Shown here in pieces: positions 18,128 through 25,522 of a stretch of 64,000 bases of DNA; the stretch's first letter is position 1, and each line of letters begins with the position of its first letter. The translations under genes and the position numbers were made by a program. Source of the DNA: Aquabacter sediminis (GTDB taxonomy: Bacteria; Pseudomonadota; Alphaproteobacteria; Rhizobiales; Xanthobacteraceae); assembly GCF_028863665.1 (NCBI RefSeq), contig NZ_JARBFX010000014.1, positions 49,557-113,556 of the forward strand. The letters run 5' to 3'. Under the pieces are notes generated by a model. The model did not search any database, was not told the DNA's origin, and saw nothing but the letters and a program-made list of their open reading frames with translations.

Positions 18128-18901
18128 TCAGACCCGGAAGCGGGCCACGTCGATCACCCGGTCGGACACCGCCGCCTGGATGGCGGTGTCGTGGAAGATG
18201 CCGATGAGGGCCGTGCCGCGCGCCTTGGTCTCGCCGATGAGGTCCACCACCACCGCCTGGTTGGCGGCATCGAGCGACGCGGTGGGCTCGTCCAGGAGCA
18301 GAAGGTCGCGGGGCGAGATGAAGCCGCGGGCGATGTTCACCCGCTGCTGCTCGCCGCCGGAGAAAGTGGCGGGGGGCAGGTCCCACAGGCGCTGGGGCAG
18401 GTTGAGCCGGGCAAGCAGGTCGCGGGCGCGGGCCTCCGCCTTTTCAGGGGCGACCCCATCCTGGCGCAGCGGCTCGCTGACCACGTCCAGCGTCCGCACG
18501 CGGGGAATGACCCGCAGGAACTGGCTGACATAGCCGATGCGCTCGCGCCGCAGCTTCAGGATGCGGCGGGGATCGGCCTTCACCACATCAATCATCCCGT
18601 GCGGCCCGTCGGCCACTTCGATGGCCCCGGCATCCGCGCGATAATTGCCGAAGATCATCTTCAGGATGGAGCTCTTGCCGGCGCCGGAGGGCCCGCCCAG
18701 CGCCACGCACTCGCCCCCATGCACCTCGAAGGAGACATTGCGCACCACCGGCAGCCGCGCCCCATCGCGCAGATGCAAGGTGAAGGACTTCTCCAGCCCC
18801 TCCACCTTCAGGCGCGGCCGGGCCGCCTCCGAAGCGGGAATGGGCGGGGCGGAAGGGGCCTCGTCGGCCCCATAGGTGGCAGCGAGCGTAGCGGGCATCA
18901 T
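18128..18901 (-). CDS. phnL: C-P lyase system ABC-type ATP-binding protein PhnL
   Basis: Cytosolic ABC ATPase component of the carbon-phosphorus lyase system; in E. coli PhnK and PhnL associate with the PhnGHIJ core rather than with a permease. The 257-residue protein has Walker A GGPSGAGKSS, signature FSGGEQQRVNIA and Walker B LLLLDEPTASLD. A 25-residue Ala/Pro-rich N-terminal extension precedes the ABC domain. It overlaps phnK by 4 bases. Confidence 0.95.
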   Translation of the reverse strand: MMPATLAATYGADEAPSAPPIPASEAARPRLKVEGLEKSFTLHLRDGARLPVVRNVSFEVHGGECVALGGPSGAGKSSILKMIFGNYRADAGAIEVADGPHGMIDVVKADPRRILKLRRERIGYVSQFLRVIPRVRTLDVVSEPLRQDGVAPEKAEARARDLLARLNLPQRLWDLPPATFSGGEQQRVNIARGFISPRDLLLLDEPTASLDAANQAVVVDLIGETKARGTALIGIFHDTAIQAAVSDRVIDVARFRV

Positions 18902-19677
18902 GCGGCAAGCACCGAGGCGACGAGGAGCTGGGTGTAGGGTTCGTGCGGATCGTCGAGCACCTGGTCCGTCAGGCCCTCCTCGATCACCCGCCCGCGCCGC
19001 ATCACCATGATGCGGTGGGACAGGAGGCGGGCGACGGCAAGGTCATGGGTGACGATGATCACGGCGACGCCGAGATCAGCCACCAGGGAGCGGATCAGGT
19101 CCAGGAGCCGCGCCTGGACGGACACGTCGAGGCCGCCCGTAGGCTCGTCCATGAAGACGAGGCGGGGCCGGGTGACGAGATTGCGGGCGATCTGCAGGCG
19201 CTGGCGCATGCCGCCGGAAAAGGCGCGGGGATCATCATCGATGCGGCTGGCATCGATTTCCACCCGGCCCAGCCAGTCGGTGGCCTCATTGCGGATCTGC
19301 CCATAATGGCGCCAGCCCACGGCCATCAGGCGCTCGCCCACATTGCCGCCGGCCGACACCGCCATGCGCAGGCCCTGTTCCGCATGCTGGCGCACGAAAC
19401 CCCAGTCGGTGCGCAGTAGGAGGCGCCGCTCGGCCTCAGACAGGCTGGCGAGGTCCCGCAGCGCGCCATCGCGCATGCGGTAGCTCACGTCGCCCGATGT
19501 GGGGGCAAGCTCGGTGGAGAGGAGCGAGAGCAAGGTGGACTTGCCCGAGCCGGATTCGCCGACGATGGCCAGCACCTCGCCGGGATGGACGGTCAGGTCC
19601 ACGTCCAGGCAGCCGGGACGGGCGCCGTAATATTTCGTCAGGCCCCGGGCGACGAGAAGGGGGTCATCCGCGCTCAT
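18898..19677 (-). CDS. phnK: C-P lyase system ABC-type ATP-binding protein PhnK
   Basis: ABC ATPase that docks on the PhnJ subunit of the C-P lyase core complex. It is 259 residues, with Walker A VGESGSGKST, signature FSGGMRQRLQIA and Walker B LVFMDEPTGGLDV. The ATG at 19677 lies within one of two 22-bp direct repeats that flank a brnTA insertion. The repeat keeps phnK's GGAGG ribosome-binding site. Upstream in-frame translation is only a remnant of the duplicated acetyltransferase 3' end. The insertion separates phnK from phnG-J. Confidence 0.95.
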   Translation of the reverse strand: MSADDPLLVARGLTKYYGARPGCLDVDLTVHPGEVLAIVGESGSGKSTLLSLLSTELAPTSGDVSYRMRDGALRDLASLSEAERRLLLRTDWGFVRQHAEQGLRMAVSAGGNVGERLMAVGWRHYGQIRNEATDWLGRVEIDASRIDDDPRAFSGGMRQRLQIARNLVTRPRLVFMDEPTGGLDVSVQARLLDLIRSLVADLGVAVIIVTHDLAVARLLSHRIMVMRRGRVIEEGLTDQVLDDPHEPYTQLLVASVLAA

Positions 19678-19691
19678 GCCAAAGCCTCCGC
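19670..19691. repeat. 22-bp direct repeat, left copy (phnK start)
   Basis: Sequence beginning GCGCTCATGCC and ending CCTCCGC, identical to 20371-20392. Read on the minus strand it contains GGAGG and the overlapping ATGA that joins an upstream stop to the phnK start. A weaker match continues for about 23 bases beyond on the right. The two copies bracket the brnT-brnA module. Confidence 0.9.
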
Positions 19692-19770
19692 GCATCCCGC
19701 CGCCTGGGGGCGGGACGGATCGAGATGGATCAAGATTGGCGACCGCCCGCCGGGCTTGCCCAAGTTGCAA

Positions 19771-19784
19771 TTTGTAGCTACAAA
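19771..19784. promoter_or_regulatory. 14-bp perfect palindrome upstream of brnT (candidate BrnA operator)
   Basis: TTTGTAGCTACAAA, a perfect palindrome 27 bases upstream of the brnT start in a locally AT-rich spot. BrnA-type antitoxins are ribbon-helix-helix repressors of their own operon, so this is the natural operator candidate. Binding is inferred, not shown. Confidence 0.6.
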
Positions 19785-19811
19785 AAACCTCTGCGCGGGG
19801 GCGCTTGATGG

Positions 19812-20084
19812 ATGCGGGACTTCTATGAGTGGCATCCGGCCAAAGCTGACACCAACGTGGCCAAGCATGGCGTGCACTTTCGGGCCGCTCGGCGCTTCGA
19901 GTGGGAGACCGCGCTCGAGAAGATCGACATGCGCGGCGCCTATGGCGAGGTGCGGTGCACCGCCATCGGCTTTATCGGCGAGCGCCTGCACGTCATGGCC
20001 TATACGCGGCGTGGCGCCTTCGTGTGCCTCATCAGCCTGAGAAAGGCGAATGCCAGGGAGATCCGGCACTATGTCGAATTCTGA
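19812..20084 (+). CDS. brnT: BrnT family ribonuclease toxin
   Basis: A 90-residue RelE-fold toxin of the type II BrnT/BrnA system, which cleaves RNA and stops growth when free of antitoxin. It begins MRDFYEWHPAKADTNVAKHG, the family's FEWDxxKxxxNxxKHG motif. It ends with YTRRGAFVCLISLRKANAREIRHY, here cited as YTRRGAF and ISLRKANAREIRHY, matching the ISARKA-ExxxY catalytic region with SLR in place of SAR. It is on the opposite strand to the surrounding phn genes. It overlaps brnA by 14 bases. Confidence 0.88.
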   Translation: MRDFYEWHPAKADTNVAKHGVHFRAARRFEWETALEKIDMRGAYGEVRCTAIGFIGERLHVMAYTRRGAFVCLISLRKANAREIRHYVEF

Positions 20085-20370
20085 CCGCACGTCGGCCCGT
20101 GCCCGTGCCCGCGCGGCGCTGGAGAAGATGACGCCGGAGGAAGACGCCGCGCTCACGGCGGCGGCGGAAGCCGACCCGGACAATCCGCCCCTGACGGAGG
20201 AGGATTTTGCGAAGATGCAGCCGGTGCGCCGGCGCGGGGCCGGCCGGGCGCCGCGTAAGCAATTGGTGTCGCTGCGCATCGATCCGGATGTGGTGGAGCA
20301 TTTCCGCGCCACCGGGGAAGGCTGGCAGGCGCGCATCAATGCCGCCTTGCGCAAGGCGGCTGGGCTGTAG
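20071..20370 (+). CDS. brnA: BrnA family antitoxin
   Basis: A 99-residue antitoxin. The N-terminal half is acidic and flexible (EEDAALTAAAEADPDNPPL) and would wrap the toxin. The C-terminal half, KQLVSLRIDPDVVEHFRATG followed by GWQARINAALRKA, is the BrnA ribbon-helix-helix DNA-binding domain (PF14384 type). The start at 20071 overlaps the brnT end. The stop at 20370 immediately precedes the right 22-bp repeat. Confidence 0.88.
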   Translation: MSNSDRTSARARARAALEKMTPEEDAALTAAAEADPDNPPLTEEDFAKMQPVRRRGAGRAPRKQLVSLRIDPDVVEHFRATGEGWQARINAALRKAAGL

Positions 20371-20392
20371 GCGCTCATGCCAAAGCCTCCGC
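20371..20392. repeat. 22-bp direct repeat, right copy (acetyltransferase stop)
   Basis: Exact copy of 19670-19691. Read on the minus strand it contains the stop codon of the GNAT gene and the ribosome-binding site and ATGA that would have started phnK before the insertion. Bases between the two repeats (19692-20370) carry only the brnTA module. Confidence 0.9.
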
Positions 20393-20866
20393 TCGGCCTG
20401 CCGCCTCGTTGCGGGCCGGTTCGAGATCCACGTGCAGGCTGACGCCGTGGCGGCGGAAGCCGAGATTTTCGTAGAATTGGTGGGCCTTCACGCGCTTGGC
20501 GTTGGAGGACAGGACGAGTTTGTAGCAGCCTTTCTCCGCCGCCTTGGCCATGGCGAAGCGCATCATGGCGCCGCCCACCCCGCTTCCCTGGCGCTCGAGG
20601 GCCACCACCACGTCCTCGATCACGGCGGAGGGGGCGCCCATATGGCCGAGATTGTCCATCACCAACAGGGCGAAGGTGCCGACCACCGCGCCCGCATCCT
20701 CGGCCACATAGAGCACATAATCGGGATAGCGCGCGAAGCGGGCGAAGAGGGCGCGCGCGTCGGACAAGGAAAGGGTGCGACCATCATCCATGCCCGGCTG
20801 GGCATAGAGGGCGAGCACGCCCGCAAGGTCATCCTCGCGGGCGGGGCGAATGAGGAGGCCGCTCAT
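20375..20866 (-). CDS. GNAT family N-acetyltransferase in the phn operon
   Basis: A 163-residue GNAT enzyme with the acetyl-CoA pyrophosphate-binding segment ERQGSGVGGAMM (R/Q-x-x-G-x-G/A) and the C-terminal YENLGFRRHGVSLHVDL strand-loop. By position it may acetylate aminoalkylphosphonates, the role of PhnO, but sequence alone does not prove PhnO. Its start overlaps the phnJ stop as ATGA. Its own stop once overlapped the phnK start the same way; that junction is now duplicated and split by brnTA. Confidence 0.85.
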   Translation of the reverse strand: MSGLLIRPAREDDLAGVLALYAQPGMDDGRTLSLSDARALFARFARYPDYVLYVAEDAGAVVGTFALLVMDNLGHMGAPSAVIEDVVVALERQGSGVGGAMMRFAMAKAAEKGCYKLVLSSNAKRVKAHQFYENLGFRRHGVSLHVDLEPARNEAAGRAEALA

Positions 20867-21780
20867 TCCGCCGCCTCCTGCGCCGAGGCGCTCAGCTCGC
20901 CGCGATGGCCCTCGTCCTGGCGGGTGCTGCAATGGTCGGTGTCCGAGCACACGAACATGCGCCCGCCTTTGTCGTCGAGGATCACCTCGTCGAGATAGAC
21001 CCCCGTGGCGCCGCACAGCGCGCAAGGCTTGGCGAAGTGCTGGACGCGGAAGGGATGGTCCTCGAAGTCCAGCGACACCACCTGCGTGTGCGGCGGGATG
21101 GCATAGATGCGCTGCTCGCGCCCGGCACCGAAGAGCTGCAGCGCCGGGCTGTCATTCATTTTGGGATTGTCGAACTTGGGGATGGGCGAGGGATCCATCA
21201 CATAGCGCCCGGCCACCGCTACCGGATAGGCATAGGTGGTGGCGATATGGCCGTGGCGGGCGATGTCCTCGTAGAGCTTCACATGCATGAGGCCGTAATC
21301 GGCGAGGCCGTGCAGCTTGCGCGTCTCGGTCTCGCGCGGCTCCAGGAAGCGCAGCGGCTCGGGGATGGGCACCTGATAGACCAGCACCTGCCCGGCCTTG
21401 AGCTGCGCCTCGGGGATGCGGTGGCGGGTCTGGATGACGCTCGCCTCCTCCGTGCGGGTGGTGGTGGCCACCCCCGCCGTCTTCTTGAAGAAGCCCCGGA
21501 TGGCCACCGCATTGGTGGTGTCGTCCGAGCCCTGGTCGATGACCTTCAGCACATCATCGGTGCCGAGGATGGAGGCCGTCACCTGCACGCCGCCGGTGCC
21601 CCAGCCATAGGGCATGGGCATTTCGCGGCTGGCGAAGGGCACCTGATAGCCGGGAATGGCGATCGCTTTCAGGATCGCGCGCCGGATCATGCGCTTGGTC
21701 TGCTCGTCCAGATAGGCGAAATTATAGGTGATGGCAGGCGCCGTGGGGGTGGGGGCAGCGTTGGTGGGGGCTGTGGTCAT
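20863..21780 (-). CDS. phnJ: alpha-D-ribose 1-methylphosphonate 5-phosphate C-P lyase
   Basis: Radical SAM-type enzyme that breaks the carbon-phosphorus bond, releasing methane from methylphosphonate. It is 305 residues. The unusual cluster motif C-x2-C-x21-C-x5-C is exact (CALC, then VCSDTDHC), the last Cys being the thiyl-radical residue in E. coli. The glycine-containing block VPFASREMPMPYGWGTGG, site of the transient glycyl radical, is intact. It overlaps phnI by 4 bases at its start and the GNAT gene by 4 at its end. Confidence 0.98.
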   Translation of the reverse strand: MTTAPTNAAPTPTAPAITYNFAYLDEQTKRMIRRAILKAIAIPGYQVPFASREMPMPYGWGTGGVQVTASILGTDDVLKVIDQGSDDTTNAVAIRGFFKKTAGVATTTRTEEASVIQTRHRIPEAQLKAGQVLVYQVPIPEPLRFLEPRETETRKLHGLADYGLMHVKLYEDIARHGHIATTYAYPVAVAGRYVMDPSPIPKFDNPKMNDSPALQLFGAGREQRIYAIPPHTQVVSLDFEDHPFRVQHFAKPCALCGATGVYLDEVILDDKGGRMFVCSDTDHCSTRQDEGHRGELSASAQEAAE

Positions 21781-22919
21781 TGCGCCGCCTCCGGCAGTTG
21801 GAGGGCTTCGTCGGACGGGTCCTCGTCCTGCGGCAGGGCGCTGGCCCGCATGCGGCGCACCAGGTCCAGCTCGGCCTGGAAGTCCACATAATGGGGCAGC
21901 TTCAGGTGCTCCACGAAGCCGGTGGCCTGCACATTGTCGGAATGGGAGAGGACGAACTCGGTGTCCTGGGCGGGGGCGGTCTTTTCCTCCCCCAGCTCCT
22001 GCCAGCGCAAGGCCCGGTCCACCAGCGCCATGGACATGGCCTTGCGCTCGGACTGGCCGAAGACGAGCCCATAGCCGCGCGTGAACTGGGGCGGCACGCT
22101 GGCCGAGCCCTTGAATTGGTTCACCATCTGGCATTCGGTGACGGTCACACGGCCGAGCGGCACGGCAAAGCCCAGCTCCTCCACATGGAGCTCCACCTCC
22201 ACCTCGCCCATGCGCACCTCGCCGACGAAGGGGTGGGTGCGGGCATAGCCGCGCTGGGTGGAATAGCCGAGCGCCAGCAGGAAACCCTCGTCGCCGCGCG
22301 CCAGATTCTGGAGCCGCAGCGGCCGCTCGGCGGGGAAGGAGAGGGGCGAGCGGGTGAGGTCCGGCGGCTCGCTGCCGTCGTCGCAGGGCGCGGGCTCGAT
22401 CAGGCCCTCGTCGCCCAACAGGTCGGTGACGCGCGGCATGGCCTCCGGCGGTTGCGCGGTGGCGGCCGGCGCCGCGTCCGTGCGGGGCGCGGGAGGCATC
22501 GCATCGGCCGCATTCACCGCCAGCGCCGGGTCCAGGAGGCGGTGGGTATAATCGAAGGTAGGTCCCAGCACCTGCCCGCCGGGCAGGTCCTTGAAGGTGG
22601 CCGAGATGCGCCGACGCGCCCGCATGGCACCCGTATCCACCGGCTCCGTGGCGCCGAAGCGCGGCAACGTGGTGCGGAAGGCCCGCACCAGGAAGATGGC
22701 CTCGATCATGTCGCCCCGCGCCTGCTTCAGCGCCAGGGCGGCCAGGTCCCGGTCATAGAGCGAGCCTTCCGCCATGATGCGGTCCACCGCCAAGGCGAGC
22801 TGCTCGCGGATCTGGTCGATGCCCAGTTCCGGCACGGCCGGGTCGCCCCGCCGGGTGCGATCGAGCAGAGCGTGGGCATTGCCGATGGCGGTCTCTCCGC
22901 CCTTCACAGCCACATACAT
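21777..22919 (-). CDS. phnI: C-P lyase core subunit PhnI
   Basis: Subunit of the PhnGHIJ complex; with PhnG, H and L it transfers the phosphonate to ATP ribose, displacing adenine. The 380-residue protein starts MYVAVKGGETAIGNAH, typical for PhnI. A conserved region reads LALGYSTQRGYARTHPF, followed by TEFVLSHSDNVQATGFVEHL. A Pro/Ala-rich insert lies around residues 145-165. The 4-base spacing to phnH and the overlap with phnJ indicate one transcript. Confidence 0.97.
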   Translation of the reverse strand: MYVAVKGGETAIGNAHALLDRTRRGDPAVPELGIDQIREQLALAVDRIMAEGSLYDRDLAALALKQARGDMIEAIFLVRAFRTTLPRFGATEPVDTGAMRARRRISATFKDLPGGQVLGPTFDYTHRLLDPALAVNAADAMPPAPRTDAAPAATAQPPEAMPRVTDLLGDEGLIEPAPCDDGSEPPDLTRSPLSFPAERPLRLQNLARGDEGFLLALGYSTQRGYARTHPFVGEVRMGEVEVELHVEELGFAVPLGRVTVTECQMVNQFKGSASVPPQFTRGYGLVFGQSERKAMSMALVDRALRWQELGEEKTAPAQDTEFVLSHSDNVQATGFVEHLKLPHYVDFQAELDLVRRMRASALPQDEDPSDEALQLPEAAQ

Positions 22920-22923
22920 GGGC

Positions 22924-23535
22924 TTACTCCTCCGCGCCGGCGCGCACCGAGCGGGGAAGCCCCACCACGATGCCACGCGCGACCAGCAGCAGGTCGATGC
23001 CGAGCGGGAAGGCGGCGCGGTTTTCGCGCAGCCGGTCCGCCATGTCCTCGGGAAGCGGCGCGGCGCCAAGCCGTGCTGTCCCGTCAATACCAGGGCCTTC
23101 GAGCCGGAGGCGCACGCCGGCCCCGTCCGGGCCGGCATCCTCCACGCCGACGATGAGGGTCGCCGAACGGTCGGGATAGTCGGGCTCGCCCTGGGCGAAG
23201 CGTGAGAAGTCGGGCAGGTTGGCGCCCGAGGCGATGAGGGCGAAGCGGGCGGCGGCGGTGTCTGCCACCACCGGCGCACCCGTGTGAAAGCGCAGGAAGT
23301 CCGCCACACCCGGGGCGTCCCGCAAGGCGGGATCGAGCCAGACGGGCGTCTCATAGTCGAGGAGGGCGAGTGCGATGGCCGCAAGCTCCGGCGTCAGCGG
23401 GGCCGGCGGGGTGAGGTCGGTGGCCAGCTTCTGGGGCGTGCCGGGCTGGGCGAGCGCCCACATCACCGCCTTGAACGTGCGCTGGGCATCGCGGGACGGG
23501 TCGGAAAAGCCGGCGGCAAGAGCGGTGGCGGCCAT
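22924..23535 (-). CDS. phnH: C-P lyase core subunit PhnH
   Basis: Small homodimerising subunit of the C-P lyase core complex with a fold related to PLP transferases but without PLP. It is 203 residues, starting at the ATG at 23535, which overlaps the phnG stop (ATGA). Family segments GFSDPSRDAQRTFKAVMWAL and the C-terminal FPLGIDLLLV are present. Confidence 0.95.
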   Translation of the reverse strand: MAATALAAGFSDPSRDAQRTFKAVMWALAQPGTPQKLATDLTPPAPLTPELAAIALALLDYETPVWLDPALRDAPGVADFLRFHTGAPVVADTAAARFALIASGANLPDFSRFAQGEPDYPDRSATLIVGVEDAGPDGAGVRLRLEGPGIDGTARLGAAPLPEDMADRLRENRAAFPLGIDLLLVARGIVVGLPRSVRAGAEE

Positions 23536-23990
23536 CAATCCTCTCCCCGCACCATGGTGAAGAACTCCACCTTGGTGGCCTTGGTCCGTTCGGCCTCGGC
23601 GGCTTCGTCTGCGGCAATGCGTGCGCGGATGGGCTTCAAAGCGTCCTCAAGGGCCGGACGCAGGGCCGGGTCCTGCCAGAGCGCATCCAGAATGGCGGCG
23701 GAGCGGGCGCGCTTGGGATCGCGCCCCAGGAGATAGGCGACCCCGGTGGGACCATTGCCGATGCGCACCGCCGCGCGGGTGACGGTGGCCTCGCCCAGAT
23801 TGAAGGGCGCGCCGTCGCCGCCGATGCGGCCGCGCACCATGGCGAGGCCCGATTCGGGGGTGCGCAGATCCTTGATGGGCGGCAAGGGCGCGAAGCGCTC
23901 CAGCGCCATGTCCAATTCCCTCTGGGTGGCGCTGGCGAGAATGGTCATCGCCGCCTGCCGTTGCGCGGTGAGGTCCTGGTCTGCCGTCAT
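23535..23990 (-). CDS. phnG: C-P lyase core subunit PhnG
   Basis: First structural gene of the phn operon. It encodes a 151-residue subunit that pairs with PhnI in the core complex. The recognisable stretch runs from RTPESGLAMVRGRIGG to FNLGEATVTRAAV and includes GVAYLLGRDPKRA. The start lies about 70 bases from the palindromic operator in the phnF-phnG intergenic region. Confidence 0.95.
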   Translation of the reverse strand: MTADQDLTAQRQAAMTILASATQRELDMALERFAPLPPIKDLRTPESGLAMVRGRIGGDGAPFNLGEATVTRAAVRIGNGPTGVAYLLGRDPKRARSAAILDALWQDPALRPALEDALKPIRARIAADEAAEAERTKATKVEFFTMVRGED

Positions 23991-24060
23991 GGAGCCCTCA
24001 AGCCGTAATATCCGAGGCCGAATGCGGCGTCGGAGGTCTCTCGAACCGGATCTGGTTTTA

Positions 24061-24084
24061 GTTTGTATAATAGTCTATACAAAC
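24061..24084. promoter_or_regulatory. phnF-phnG intergenic operator (candidate PhnF/GntR site)
   Basis: A perfect inverted repeat GTTTGTATA-N6-TATACAAAC between the divergent phnF and phnG starts. It contains TATAAT on the plus strand and a TATTATAC on the minus strand, so a bound repressor would cover a -10 element in both directions. It fits the palindromic sites used by GntR/HutC-type PhnF repressors. Regulation is inferred. Confidence 0.75.
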
Positions 24085-24128
24085 AAACAAGGCCGGAATG
24101 GCGATGGCAAACAGCGAATGGGGGGACC

Positions 24129-24893
24129 ATGGAAGACTTCGATCACGGGACAATGACGGCGGTGGACGAAAGCGCGCTGGCGCGCGGCACCGGCGTTGCC
24201 CTCTGGAAGCAGATCGCCGAGCGCCTGGAGGCGGAGATCGCGGAGGGCACGTTCCCCGCTGGCGCCCGCCTGCCGGTGGAAGCCGACCTGGCGGTGCGCT
24301 TCGGTGTCAATCGGCACACGGTGCGCCGCGCCCTTTCGGTGCTCACCGAGCGTGGGCTGATCGAGGCGACGGCCGGGCGGGGCACCTTCGTGCGCGAGCC
24401 GCCGCTCGCCTATCCCATCGGGCCGCGCACCCGCTTTTCAGAGATCGTCTCGGCGGGTGGGCGCGAGCCGTTCGGGCGTTATCTGGGCTCGTCCGTGGAG
24501 CCGGCCTCCGCCGAGGTGGCGCGCGGGCTCGCCGTGGCGGAGGGGACGGACGTCCTGGCCATCGAGAGCATGCACGAGGCGGACGGGGTACCCATTTCCT
24601 TCGGCCGTGCCTTTTTCGTCCATGCCCGCTGCCGCGACCTGGACCTTGTCTATGCCGCGACGGGATCGCTCACGCGGGCTCTCGCCACCATCGGCATCCA
24701 GGACTATCGTCGGCGCGAAACCCGAATTTCGGCGCGCCCCGCCACCGAGCGGGAACAGGAGGTGCTGAGCCTTGCCGCCGGCCGCTCCGTCCTGGTGCTG
24801 GAGCGGGTCGACGTGGAGCCGAACGGCGTGCCCCTGCAATGGGGGCGCTCCAGCTTCGCGGCCGACCGGGTGCAATTGGTGGTCAAGCCTTGA
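24129..24893 (+). CDS. phnF: phosphonate metabolism transcriptional regulator, GntR/HutC family
   Basis: A 254-residue repressor. The winged-helix domain (about residues 15-85) includes LWKQIAERLEAEIAEGTFPAG, cited here as LWKQIAERLEAEI and EGTFPAGARLPVE, and the recognition helix region FGVNRHTVRRALSVL. The C-terminal UTRA ligand-binding domain follows (SSVEPASAEVARGLAV onward). It is divergent from phnG across a palindromic site, as in other phn loci, so phosphonate or phosphate-related control of the operon is likely. The ATG at 24129 follows a G-rich ribosome-binding site. Confidence 0.94.
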   Translation: MEDFDHGTMTAVDESALARGTGVALWKQIAERLEAEIAEGTFPAGARLPVEADLAVRFGVNRHTVRRALSVLTERGLIEATAGRGTFVREPPLAYPIGPRTRFSEIVSAGGREPFGRYLGSSVEPASAEVARGLAVAEGTDVLAIESMHEADGVPISFGRAFFVHARCRDLDLVYAATGSLTRALATIGIQDYRRRETRISARPATEREQEVLSLAAGRSVLVLERVDVEPNGVPLQWGRSSFAADRVQLVVKP

Positions 24894-24901
24894 GGTCTAT
24901 C

Positions 24902-25513
24902 GTGCCTGTTGTCTCTTCCCTCGCCGAGCTCCGCAGCGTCTACAAGCCCGCCAATCCCCGCTCCGTGGCCAAGGCGATTCCCCAGCTCGATGGCCATTGC
25001 CGGCGCTTCATTGCGCTCAGCCCGTTCATGCTGCTCGCCACCGGCGGTCCCGACGGCACGTCCGACGTCTCCCCCCGTGGCGACGGCCCCGGTTTCGTGG
25101 CGGTTGAGGATGACCACACCCTCCTCCTGCCCGACCGCCCCGGCAACAACCGCCTCGACAGCCTGGAAAACATCATCGCCCGCCCGGGAGTGGGCCTCCT
25201 GTTCATGATCCCGGGTGTGGACGAAACGCTGCGGGTGAACGGCACGGCGCAGATCCACACGGACGAGGAGCTCAAGGCGCGCTTCGTGGTGCAGGGCAAG
25301 CTGCCGCTGTCCGTGATCCGCATCACCGTGCACGAGGCCTATCTGCATTGCGCGAAGGCGCTCATGCGCTCGGAATTGTGGAATGCCGACCGCCAGGTGG
25401 AACGCACCATCCTGCCCACCATGGGGCAGATGCTGGAGGACCACACGTCCGGCACCTTCAAGGCCGAGACCCAGGAAGAGATGCTGAAGCGCTACAAGGA
25501 AGTCATGTACTGA
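24902..25513 (+). CDS. FMN-dependent PPOX-type flavoprotein (MSMEG_1061/DR2398-like)
   Basis: A 203-residue split-barrel flavin protein of the pyridoxamine 5'-phosphate oxidase-like superfamily. Characteristic features are FMLLATGGPDGTSDVSPRGD near residue 45, DRPGNNRLDSLENI, and VQGKLPLSVIRITVHEAYLHCAKA in the second half, cited here as VHEAYLHCAKALMRS. It starts at a GTG 8 bases after phnF, so it is probably co-transcribed with the regulator. The reaction is unknown, and a link with phosphonate use is positional only. Confidence 0.85.
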   Translation: MPVVSSLAELRSVYKPANPRSVAKAIPQLDGHCRRFIALSPFMLLATGGPDGTSDVSPRGDGPGFVAVEDDHTLLLPDRPGNNRLDSLENIIARPGVGLLFMIPGVDETLRVNGTAQIHTDEELKARFVVQGKLPLSVIRITVHEAYLHCAKALMRSELWNADRQVERTILPTMGQMLEDHTSGTFKAETQEEMLKRYKEVMY

Positions 25514-25522
25514 GGCGGTGGT

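Noticed and set aside
17155..18207. Long plus-strand frame antisense to phnM
   Set aside because: It lies opposite an unambiguous phnM and its product is His/Arg/Gly-rich, typical of the antisense frame of a high-GC gene.
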